From positions 339,001-403,000 of the forward strand of contig JAWNZC010000003.1 of NCBI GenBank assembly GCA_035771165.1: a stretch of 64,000 nucleotides of DNA, given 5' to 3'. The notes beneath the pieces are model-generated. The model saw nothing but the letters and a program-made list of their open reading frames with translations. It searched no databases and was not told the origin of the DNA. Of this stretch, positions 45,101 through 53,958 are shown one piece after another (within the stretch, counting starts at the first letter, position 1; every line of letters starts with the position of its first letter). The position numbers and the translations under genes are program-made. Source of the DNA: Paragorgia papillata. Its lineage: Eukaryota; Cnidaria; Anthozoa; Scleralcyonacea; Coralliidae.

Positions 45101-46904
45101 ACTTACGAAAGCATGTGATCTAGCTAGGACAAATCTTCGATCAACACAGAAAAACATGAAAAATAGGTTTGATCGAAACGCAGTAAACCGCAAATTTAAA
45201 CGCGGTGATAAGGTTCTTGCATTGCTCCCAGTTCCTGGAAATTCCCTTCAGGCTAGGTATTTTGGTCCCTATGTTGTAGACAAGAAAGAGAGTGATTTAA
45301 ATTATGTCCTAATAACTCCAGATAGGCGTAAACAAAAACAGTTGTGCCATGTAAATATGTTAAAGCCGTATTACGATAATGATAGGGTAATACATTCTGT
45401 AAATGTAGTGAGTTCTGAGTCTGATAAAGACAAAGAGGATGTAGACCTAGGAGAACTTTCTAGTCTGTCTGCCACATCAAAACTCAACAACTCTGATGTC
45501 CTACATAATCTGGATTCCAAGCTATCTCATCTTCCACCGAATCAACGTCAAGATCTTCAGAACCTGGTTAAAGAATTCGAACACCTTTTTCCAGATATTC
45601 CTACCAGAACAGACAAAATGTTCCACGATGTCGACGTTGGTGATGCTAAACCAGTAAAACAACATCCCTACAGGTTAAACCCAGTGAAGCAGAAATACCT
45701 ACGTGAGGAAGTTCAATATCTTTTGGAAAACGACTTCATAGAACCAAGTCAAAGTAATTGGAGCTCTCCATGTATCCTGGTGCCGAAACCTGATGGAAGC
45801 TATCGTATGTGTACCGATTACCGAAAAGTCAATAATGTGACTAAGTCGGACACATTTCCAATCCCACGAATGGATGATTGTATCGATAAAATTGGAAAAG
45901 CCAAGTACGTCACCAAGTTTGATTTATTGAAAGGATTTTGGCAAGTTCCACTTACTGATCGTGCCAAAGAAATCTCAGCCTTTGTTACCCCAGAGGGTTT
46001 GTTCCAGTACAAGGTCATGCCATTTGGAATGAGAAATTCGCCAGCCACCTTTCAACGTCTCGTTAATAGCATCATTTCTGGCCTGGACCGTTGCGAAGCG
46101 TACATCGACGATATCATCATTTACAGCAATACGTGGGAAGAACACCTAAAGATCATCCGAGAGTTCTTCAGGAGGCTCAGCAAGGCACAACTGACCATCA
46201 ATTTGATCAAAAGTGAGTTTGGGTGTGCACATGTCACCTATTTGGGTCATGTTGTTGGTCAGGGTTATGTAAAGCCTGTTGATGCCAAAATAAGTTGTAT
46301 TTCAGAGTTTCCTAGACCTTCGTCAAAGAAACAGTTGATGCGTTTCCTGGGTATGGCTGGTTATTACAGAAAGTTCTGTCCAAATTTCTCCACCATCACT
46401 GAGCCTTTGACTCAGCTACTTCGCAAGAACGCTAAATATATTTGGACAGATCAATGTGAACTGGCGTTTGGAAACCTTAGAGCCATGTTGAAAAGTGCTC
46501 CCGTTCTGTCAGCTCCAGATTTCAACCATCCATTTAAGTTAGCTGTGGATGCAAGTGATGTAGCTGCTGGTGCTGTTTTGCTCCAAGAAGATGAAGACGG
46601 GATTGACCATTCGGTGTGCTATTTTTCCAGAAAGTTCAACAAACACCAGAGAAACTATTCGACAATCGAAAAGGAATGTTTAGCTCTGGTTTTCGCTTTA
46701 CAGCATTTCGAAGTTTATGTCTCTTCTTCAAGTCTGCCGATCGTTGTATTCAGTGATCATAATCCTTTGGTATTCCTCCACAAGCTGAAGAACAAGAATC
46801 AACGCCTATTGCGATGGAGTCTAGTTTTACAAGAATATAATTTGGAAATCAGACATATTAAAGGAAAAGACAATTTGATTGCGGACTGTCTTTGTAGGCC
46901 ATAG
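42135..46904 (+). CDS. Gag-Pol polyprotein (gag-PR-INT-RT-RH order)
   Basis: Uninterrupted 1589-codon ORF, ATG 42135 to TAG 46902-46904. Residues about 97-140 form a charged helix of tandem RERERED-type repeats. Gag zinc knuckle CSYCRKNGHVISDC lies at 411-424. The aspartic protease motif RDTGASQSL has its Asp at 505. Integrase follows: an HHCC zinc region (HENPLSGH...CKTCHTC, about 740-790), Asp 810, Asp 869 and Glu 905 with 35 residues between the last two. Reverse transcriptase from about 1140 has KFDLLKGFWQVPL, FQYKVMPFGMRNSPATFQRL and the YIDD motif at 1323-1326. RNase H from about 1465 has LAVDASDVAAGAVL, STIEKECLALVFAL and VVFSDHNPL. All key residues are present, so it is probably active. 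INT before RT distinguishes it from ordinary gypsy elements. Gag and Pol share one frame, so their ratio must be set by processing. Confidence 0.98.
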   Translation: MSEFKPEQFMLEPDQEVFNKLRKDDLISLGNHLSIEVKSSMVKKDMQKTIMEHLVKSEHFEESVLNLYKNPDANPEIEIERMKFAMEAERMKLEFKKLEMERDREREREDKDREREREDKDREREREDKEREREREERLEKQKFELEMRKIELQGKLGSVHTGTKLDSSFDVTKHIRMVPPFQERDVDKYFLHFEKIAENLKWPKENWTMLLQSVLVGKARDIYAQLSLDIASEYDTVKELILKGYELVPEAYRQKFRNFEKTGRQTYLEFAREKEQLFDRWCASEKSDKEYDQLRQLILIEEFKRCIQSDICVFLNEQKATTSTAAARLADDFILTHKVSFTNKAPQSWSFRGNNSSSFDSKRVFGTKNLSKEYSDNFNPDAKKSKPPTARFEPPSQGKPSNSPFNNIVCSYCRKNGHVISDCYKLKRRQQEQGEVKPNGCTSKQSMRDNVQDTSVIKPLPSLNCEVKPSFDPIMEVFQPFIHNGFISLTSDLSKTVPIKILRDTGASQSLLLADTLPFSQESYSGKNVLIRGVNSDTFSSQQLHKVNLSSDLVSGTVLLGIKTTLPFEGIHLLLGNDLAGEKVVVNPILTDKPCVNQTSDPIEREISGLYPACAVTRAMRKQKQLEHDSSEDVIHMSDTFLGQAFEAVNSTSESSQATFSKPNLINAQQNDPDISVLFHKAVDEAEIAKNPVCYFIKNDILMRKWRPPDVSADDEWCVRYQIVVPKTYRSDILSLAHENPLSGHLGVTKTYLKILSHFYWPNLRRDVVQFCKTCHTCQVVGKPNQVNPKAHLQPIPAFEEPFSRVVVDCVGPLPKTKAGNQYLLTIMCASTRFPEAIPLRNIKAKTIVKALIKFFTLVGLPKSIQSDQGSNFMSGIFQQVMHELGIKQYKSTAYHPESQGALERFHQTLKNMMRTYCLDTQKDWDDGIHLLLFAARESVQESLGFSPFELVFGHTVRGPLKLLKEKFLSEDGGSLNLLQYVSDFRTKLTKACDLARTNLRSTQKNMKNRFDRNAVNRKFKRGDKVLALLPVPGNSLQARYFGPYVVDKKESDLNYVLITPDRRKQKQLCHVNMLKPYYDNDRVIHSVNVVSSESDKDKEDVDLGELSSLSATSKLNNSDVLHNLDSKLSHLPPNQRQDLQNLVKEFEHLFPDIPTRTDKMFHDVDVGDAKPVKQHPYRLNPVKQKYLREEVQYLLENDFIEPSQSNWSSPCILVPKPDGSYRMCTDYRKVNNVTKSDTFPIPRMDDCIDKIGKAKYVTKFDLLKGFWQVPLTDRAKEISAFVTPEGLFQYKVMPFGMRNSPATFQRLVNSIISGLDRCEAYIDDIIIYSNTWEEHLKIIREFFRRLSKAQLTINLIKSEFGCAHVTYLGHVVGQGYVKPVDAKISCISEFPRPSSKKQLMRFLGMAGYYRKFCPNFSTITEPLTQLLRKNAKYIWTDQCELAFGNLRAMLKSAPVLSAPDFNHPFKLAVDASDVAAGAVLLQEDEDGIDHSVCYFSRKFNKHQRNYSTIEKECLALVFALQHFEVYVSSSSLPIVVFSDHNPLVFLHKLKNKNQRLLRWSLVLQEYNLEIRHIKGKDNLIADCLCRP

Positions 46905-46965
46905 ACATGGTTAAACATTTTATATTCTAAAAAAGAAAGTTCTATCAAACTTCCTTTTTTTCTTT

Positions 46966-46976
46966 AAGAGGGAGGG
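46966..46976 (+). promoter_or_regulatory. Polypurine tract of the gypsy element
   Basis: AAGAGGGAGGG directly abuts the 3' LTR and would prime plus-strand DNA synthesis. Confidence 0.85.
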
Positions 46977-47505
46977 TGTTACGGATATGCCTATCCTAAG
47001 ACAGTTAATTAACTAGACGTTATTTGATCACTGAACTACTTAATAAGTACTTGTAACCAATTAGTAATACTTATGACTTGGCATGAGTCAGCTATGATGT
47101 CATTTAGTAATTACGTAAATATATTATATATAGAATGAAGTATGTTACTATAATTATATACTCTAGAAACTATATAAGCAGCCATCGAACATATATCAGG
47201 CATGCATATGTATGAGAGTGAGCTATATGTATCAAAGTGGTTACGAAGTCAGTCCTGGAGTTCCTGCCGTTGGTTTTATTGTTCCTTCCTTTTCAAGTCC
47301 ATACGGATTGTTAACCTGTGTCGGAATCTCCTATTGACTGTTTCGTTGTGTGCAGACGACAGATAAGTTTCTGAACTTTAGTTTAGTTTTAATCTTTATA
47401 GACATTTTCAATATCTGTTCTAAGTTTCTTATTAATTAAATAAATAATTGTAAATACCAAACAGCTGAGGTTACACTTTTTGTTGCGTATAGCGGTCACG
47501 TAACA
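46977..47505 (+). repeat. 3' LTR, 529 bp
   Basis: Same length and ends as the 5' LTR, with one substitution seen. Confidence 0.97.
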
Positions 47506-47509
47506 CAAG

Positions 47510-48110
47510 GGTCTAGCGAGCGAATGACCACGCAGTTTTATCGCCTGCGCAAATTATGTCGTGATTGAACAAACCAGCTGAAAATGCATGAGTCACTGAA
47601 ATGTGGGATATATAAACAGTAACTCAGATCAAAATAGTTATAAGTAATAGAACCAAGAACCAGAGCAGAAATATTGTAACACTAGACGACTCGAACTAAA
47701 GTCGTACTGATCGACGAGGTTTCGTATATCACAACAATCAGGTGGAATAATATATTTTAGGGAAAGGCCAATATATAAGATTATGTTTCGCTGCTATGAC
47801 TATATGGCCCAACCCAGCCTTCAAAAGGACGATACTGTGATATAGATCAGCCGCAAAATGATTCGCATGCACCAGAGTAACTGGACAGGTTTCGCAGAAG
47901 AACGGAAATTATGTATGATGTACAAAAATCATTGTCCCGACTTTTGACTCACGCCACATCTTTGCTCTGCGCATTTTAAAGATGTTTTGTTATCCGCAGT
48001 GCTATTTGCTTTATAACATGAGAATCTGGCAAGACCCGACGTAATTTACTTGGACCCAGAAGCGATACTCATTATTGTCTATTGGAGTATTGGCACACAT
48101 GTGATTCCAC
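47510..48110. other. Non-coding flank right of the gypsy element
   Basis: No gene or repeat recognised. PLE endonuclease sequence begins at about 48115. Confidence 0.5.
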
Positions 48111-48114
48111 CGCA

Positions 48115-49375
48115 ATTTTCATATCCTAAAGAATGATCCTGAAACGTCAGCTATTTTCACCGATAACCCTTTAATCTCTTTTCGGCGTAATAAAAAGATT
48201 CATGATGGTTTAGTGCGTAGTGCCCTTAGAAAAAATCTACTGGCACCTGCGGGTACCTTTTCTTGTTCCCGTACCCGTTGTTACACGTGTTCCTTTCTTA
48301 ACTCCGCTACATGTATTTCGGGACCTAAATCTAATTTTGTTATTCAGCATAATTTTACTTGCATCTCTTCCAACATCATTTACTGTATTTCTTGCAATAA
48401 ATGTTGCATGCTTTACATCGGTGAAACTGGCAGACGTTTATCTGACAGGTTTGCTGAACATCTTCGTTCCGTGAGGAACAATGATGTTGACAAGCCTGTC
48501 GCCCGACATTTTAAGTGCCAACCATTGTATTTCAGACATGAAAGCTTGTGCCATCTCACCCATTTCTGGCGGTAATGTCAGCCGCAAAAGACTAGAAAAG
48601 CGTCTCATTTTCAAAATTGGTACCATTCATCCTCATGGATTCAACGAAGGTTTTTCTTTTATTTACCACCTCTGAAGACGTTGTTTCTGTTCAGCAAGGC
48701 GGACATAAACAGCGTTTTCACTGTATTTCTTGCAATAAATGTTGCATGCTTTACATCGGTGAAACTGGCAGACGTTTATCTGACAGGTTTGCTGAACATC
48801 TTCGTTTCCGTGAGGAACAATGATGTTGACAAGCCTGTCGTCCGACATTTTAATAGTGCCAACCATTGTATTTCAGACATGAAAGCTTGTGCCATCTCAC
48901 CCATTTCTGGCGGTAATGTCAGCCGCAAAAGACTAGAAAAGCGTCTCATTTTCAAAATTGGTACCATTCATCCTCATGGATTCAACGAAGGTTTTTCTTT
49001 TATTTACCACCTCTGAAGACGTTGTTTCCGTTCAGCAAGGCGGACATAAACAGCGTTTTCACTTTATTAATTTATCTATTTTTACTCTCGCTCATCCTTT
49101 TTACACCCCCTCCTTTTTAATTATCGACGGTATGAATAGCAAATGTCTTCCGCATCTCATTATCTATTTGTTATTGTTATTTTGCTTTGATTGGCTAATT
49201 TTTTGCATCTCATCAATTTGTTATTGTCATTTTTATCTGATTGGCTTATTTTTGGTCACATGATTACCGTTCGTATATAAGCTCATTGTTTCTTTACACT
49301 CTCTACGTTTCTCTCTGAGAAGATTCCTACGTTCTCTGTTTCGGCAGTATATCTAACCTAAGTTACTATATTTCC
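48115..49375 (+). pseudogene. Poseidon-like PLE endonuclease region and 3' end
   Basis: The plus-strand frame reads KNDPETSAIFTDNPLISFRR, LVRSALRKNLLAPAG, a Cys cluster (CSRTRCYTCSF) and the GIY-YIG motif MLYIGETGRRLSDRFAEHL. A tandem 338-bp duplication repeats the GIY-YIG segment (48383 and 48721). The first copy has a one-base change shifting the frame near HFKC; the second shifts at CGTTTCC. The tail (49065-49375) mirrors the end of the minus copy. Together with 40281-40619 it is the plus half of the head-to-head pair, separated by other DNA and the gypsy element. Confidence 0.85.
48383..49061 (+). repeat. Tandem duplication, 338-bp period, in the PLE endonuclease
   Basis: Two successive copies starting CTGTATTTCTTGCAATAAAT and ending AAACAGCGTTTTCA. 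They differ at a handful of positions including two indels. Confidence 0.93.
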
Positions 49376-49389
49376 TTTAAAATACCTAT

Positions 49390-50331
49390 TGAAACAACGA
49401 TATTGTTCATCCAAGCACGACAACTTATATGTCGCTAAACTTGGTACATCCATCGATCCATCCATCCATCCATCGTGTGAATTTTCACCACCATCACAAT
49501 ACTGCAAAGTTTCTGCGAAACTTTGCACTAAAAACTATTTGATCTGAATTGGTGTACCTCTTAGCTATGCAATGAACTAAAATTAGATGTCTTGGACAAC
49601 TTATGAATATTATAGAGTTTTTCAGTGAGTGCTTTCAGGGAAAAAGTAATGTTATAACTTTGTGAACTAATTTCTGAAGACATTCTAGCCGCACATACTT
49701 GAAAGTGGTTCATTGCACCGATCTCCTATCAACATTACTCTATGTAGAAAATTAAGTCTTCAATGCTTATACTTTTGGAGATATCATGTTTCCTGTAACA
49801 CATACTTTTTCAGAGTTGAGATGGGTGTGGTTAGTATTAAATTATATTATATTTGATCATACGATATATGTTGTAAATCCATTGTATTTTTAAACTTAAG
49901 ATGGATATTGATTAAAACTTTAAAACTAGTATCACAGGGGTGGCTGCTTTGGAATTTAGTGGGTGAAACCAAATGTTATTGGCAATGAATTTTAGGGAAA
50001 CATTCATGTCTATTAACGAAATATATTTGCTTAATTCAAATTATAAAAGTTTGAAAAGCAGGGATGAAAATGGGCGTTTTTGGGGTATCGAGCCACCTTA
50101 TTAAAAAAGCAAATTTCGTCTCCAGCGAATGGTACGAAATGCAATGCAATTCCCTGTTTTGCGCTGGGAACATTAGAACGACCTCCAACAACACATCTAT
50201 TTTGCATTTTCAGATTGCGTGACTTATATTGCACGAAACCTTTGCGTACTATATGCTAATACTTGCTATGTTATTGTTTCCCTCTTGAGCGAGTTGCTAT
50301 TGTGACGTCACAAGGCACTGATTCGGTTCCA
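49390..50331. other. Non-coding sequence with a CATC microsatellite
   Basis: A short (ATCC)n run lies at about 49450-49475. No gene seen; the remaining sequence is AT-rich and unique by eye. Confidence 0.5.
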
Positions 50332-50336
50332 AAACT

Positions 50337-50536
50337 CAGGGTATTATACGCGCATCATTTTGCAAAAGAATTGGCGGGCTCCCCACGAAGTAAGCAATGG
50401 AAAACAGATCGCTAGCGAGCCAACAATAGAAGAATAACAGTGTTAAACGTCCAGAAACTGTATCGATACTTTGATTTTAAACAGTATTTTACTTTTAGTG
50501 GAGCCCGCCAGTTGTTTTTGCGCGCGCAACACCCTG
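50337..50536. mobile_element. 200-bp palindromic MITE, 5-bp duplication
   Basis: Imperfect inverted ends of about 45 bp beginning CAGGGT, with a well kept inner GGCGGGCTCC / GGAGCCCGCC pair (50373-50382, 50500-50509). AAACT lies on both sides (50332-50336 and 50537-50541). CAGGG ends and a 5-bp duplication match the larger elements at 7501 and 60393. Confidence 0.8.
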
Positions 50537-50541
50537 AAACT

Positions 50542-51130
50542 CACCTATTTTTTGCCACAAAAAATGAACTATTTAAACAGCAATAACTCCACGAAGAAAA
50601 GCTCGAATTTAATTCTGTTTTCGAGTTTTAGTATCTATAGTTACCAAAGATTCTAAAACTGCAAAGTCGCATTTGGTCACGTAGACACTTTAATAATCTT
50701 ACTTAACAATGCTTTCTAATATTTCTTGAGTTGTACATGTGCTATATTAAACACTTTATGGTAAACGCAGTCTTGTTAAATAAGCGAGGACAAATGACTA
50801 AGAAGGTTAATGACATTGTCGTTGCAGAACAACGTCGTTGTTGACTTTGTTTTCCTCTGATAGTTTCAAGGCAAGGCTACTGTATTTCAATTTAAGTAAT
50901 ACAGCAATAATACCCACCTGCAGTTAGCATAAGCTATTATATATAGTACAGTATAGAAGAAATTTACCAAAACAATATTACATATAGAACATACATACAG
51001 AACTATCTGCATGCATGGAAGTTAGTCAAGTCATTATGGAATGATTTGTGTAATTTTAAATAGTATGATAAAGATTATAGTTTTAATACCCAGTGTTTCA
51101 TTCAGCAGTCATGGAATATTTAACCATATG
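50542..51130. other. Non-coding AT-rich sequence
   Basis: No gene, repeat or RNA recognised. Confidence 0.5.
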
Positions 51131-51148
51131 TTTAATCTCTAACAGACT

Positions 51149-53940
51149 TTAATAATCATTATCATCAATCAGAATTTGCATAAGTATGTGTCTTAATTTC
51201 TTTTTAAATAATGGTTTATTAAGTAAACATAAAGGTGGAGGTAAACTATTCCAGACTTTAATGCCAATTCTTGAAAAGGAGTATTTTTGAGTATTAGTTC
51301 TTGAGAATTCTAGATAATAATTGTTCATGGTTGCTGATCTAGTAGCATAACCTTGAACGCTAATTTGTTGAAATATTTTGCTAATATTATATGGAACAAT
51401 ATAATTTGAAACATCGTGCATAATGAGATATAGATTCATAATAGCAAGATATTTGATTTTGAAAAATATGGAACTGCATGTTTTCTATAATGTGCAAAGT
51501 GAATCAGTCGTACAGCACGTTTTTGAAGTATGAGAAGTCTGTTTAGATGTGTTTGGGCTGCTTGGCCCCATAAGCAAATACAATACTTGAGGTAAGGTTG
51601 CACAAGGGCAAAGTGAATTCGCTCTAAATTGCAACTTGAAACAAAGTGTATAAGCTTGGAAAGAATACCTACAGATTTGCTAATTTTAGTGGAAATATAG
51701 TCAATGTGATACTTCCAAGATAGGAACTAAATATTTTACATAATCTTTCCGTTCAAGTGATATTGCTTTTTTGTTAACATAATCATAAATTTTAATTTAA
51801 TCATAAATTTTTGGCGATGACAAAAAGATATTAAATTTGATTTTTTTTTGTTTAAAGTTAATTTATTTATTAGTAGCCACTCACAAACCTTAACAAGTTA
51901 ATTATTTACCACCCCCTCTCTAATTCCTTTAAATTGTTATTTGCATAGCGAAGATTGGTATCATCAGCAAATAGGTAGAATTTCAAAACACTCGACGTCT
52001 TGTGTATATCATTTATGAATATGGAGAATAATAAAGGTCCTAAATGATCTACAGTATCGAAGGCTTTTTTTAAGTCAAAATATTCCACAACTAAATTTGC
52101 TTTTAGACATATCCTTTCGTATTTCATGAACAATATCTAGCACCGCATGTTGAATTGAGTGTTTCTTTCTAAATCCGTATTGTGATTTATATAAAAGATC
52201 ATGTTTTTCAATAAAATGTATTAATCTTGTATATACACATTTTTCAAATATTCTGTTGTATATTGATAATAACGGTATAGGTCGATAATTACCTGGTTCA
52301 GTAGTATCGTCCGATTTAAAAACTGGAACAATTTTAGCAAGTTTTAGCTTATCAGGTTATTTACCTGATTGTATCGAGGTATTTATGATATCACTCAATG
52401 ACTTATGACATGTTTTGAGAGTTTTAATACATGAATTGGGCACGAGTACAGTGCATACGTTTTCGACTGATTTGGTTTTCAATTTCTTCTGGTACAACAG
52501 GATTAAAAAAAGAGTTATGTACTGGACTATCGTTAAGATATTTAGTATGTAAATTATTAGATAGAGATATAGGCATATTACAAGCTAATTTGTGTCCAAT
52601 TGTCGCAAAATACCTATTTAGAACATTATATATGTCAGTAGAATTATTAGTAAGCTTATGGTCACTAGGTAGTACACGATACTGATTTGTTATTTTTCTT
52701 ACTTGATAATAATTCATTAATTCCTTTCCAAGTTTACTTCATGTTTGAGTAGTTAGTTTCAAAATAAGAATGAATAAAGACTTACTTTTCTGGATAATTA
52801 ACGTTAACATATTTCTGTAATACTTATACATTTATTGGCTATCAGATTAAAACAAATTATTCTTTACTCTGATCGACTTTTTAATACCTTCTGTAATCCA
52901 AGGTTTAATCAAACTTTTTAATTTTCCATTAGAAATATTTCTAAAGGGAGCATGCTTGTTCAGTATCTTGTTGGTTTTAGAATAAAAAGTTGAGAATACA
53001 ACATCTGTGTCTTCACACAGTTAAATTATCTCAGACCAGCTAATATCTTTAAGATCAGAAATATATTTTTGACTAGAGATCGAAGGTAGAATAATCTGTG
53101 ATTTGTTCTTATTGTGAACGGTAGAAAAGATTATGCAGACTTGTGAGAAGTCATCACTTATATCTGAGACAACATTTCCACTTGAAATATTTGTTTCAAA
53201 AGAGTTTATAAAAATATTATCAATTAAAGTGGCAGAATTACCATATACTCTTGTAGGTTGATCTATTATTACAGGGATAAAGGACATGCTTTGCATAGAA
53301 TGTAAAAATTATTTACTATATTTGCATGTTTCCGATTTCAGAAGATCAATATTAAAGTCCCCCATTATGCAGATGGTTTTATTAAAAGCACTACATTTTT
53401 CTATGGTGTTATCAACATAATCTAGAAAAGCTTCAGGACAATTACGCTGTCTATACAATACACCACATATAATATTTTCCCCATTTTCAATTAAAATTTC
53501 TATCCAAAGTGCTTGGAAAGCATGGCTACGAGCTTTTTCAATAATTTTGTAATCCAGGCAATCCCTTATATACATTGCTACTCCACCTGCAGACTGCATT
53601 GTCAGAACATATTGAAAGTTATAACCCTCAATATTTGGATTGAAATTGAGGGATTTTTCTTGCATAATTCTAGATTATGAAACACGAATTATACTGAATT
53701 GGTGATCTAGTTCTTCCAAAGGATGAGTTTGGAAGTTTTCAAGATTCTTTTTGAGACTTCTGATGTTATTGTGGAGAATTGATAAACTTGTGTGTTTAAC
53801 TCTCCGCATTGAAAAGTATTTTTGAATAACTGAAAACTATGAGGTGAGTAATATATTTGATTACTTAGATTTGCATTTAGTGAGAATAAATCTAGGTGAT
53901 AGAGACTTGTTAATGATTCCTGCTTTTGCATTTCGAGCTA
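51149..53940 (-). pseudogene. LINE (jockey/CR1/L2 group) with AP endonuclease and RT, decayed
   Basis: Minus-strand pieces in order: endonuclease (53665-53021) with GGVAMYIRDCLDYKI, ICIMGDFNIDLLKSE and SATLIDNIFINS, a linker ORF (52717-52424), RT (52133-51906) with FDLKKAFDTVDH, GPLLFSIFINDI and FADDTNLRY, and a C-terminal piece (51439-51149) with SFSRIGIKVWNSLPP. Many stops and shifts and a deletion in the RT show it is dead. No poly-A tail or short repeat end was identified. Confidence 0.85.
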
Positions 53941-53958
53941 TTATTATTAAAACTGAGA

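Larger units (their letters stand above)
41451..47505 (+). mobile_element. Gmr1-type Ty3/gypsy LTR retrotransposon, intact and young
   Basis: Two 529-bp LTRs (TGTTACGG...CGTAACA) enclose one long ORF. The 4-bp CAAG lies on both sides (41447-41450 and 47506-47509). A tRNA-complementary-type stretch (TTGGGGGCTCAGGCGGGAAC, 41981-42000) follows the 5' LTR, and a purine tract (AAGAGGGAGGG, 46966-46976) precedes the 3' LTR. The integrase lies upstream of the RT, the copia-like order known for Gmr1-type gypsy elements. There is no env-like ORF. The unmatched identity of the LTRs points to recent insertion. Confidence 0.97.

Noticed and set aside
46905..46976. An env-like ORF in the gypsy element
   Set aside because: Only about 70 bp separate the pol stop from the 3' LTR.
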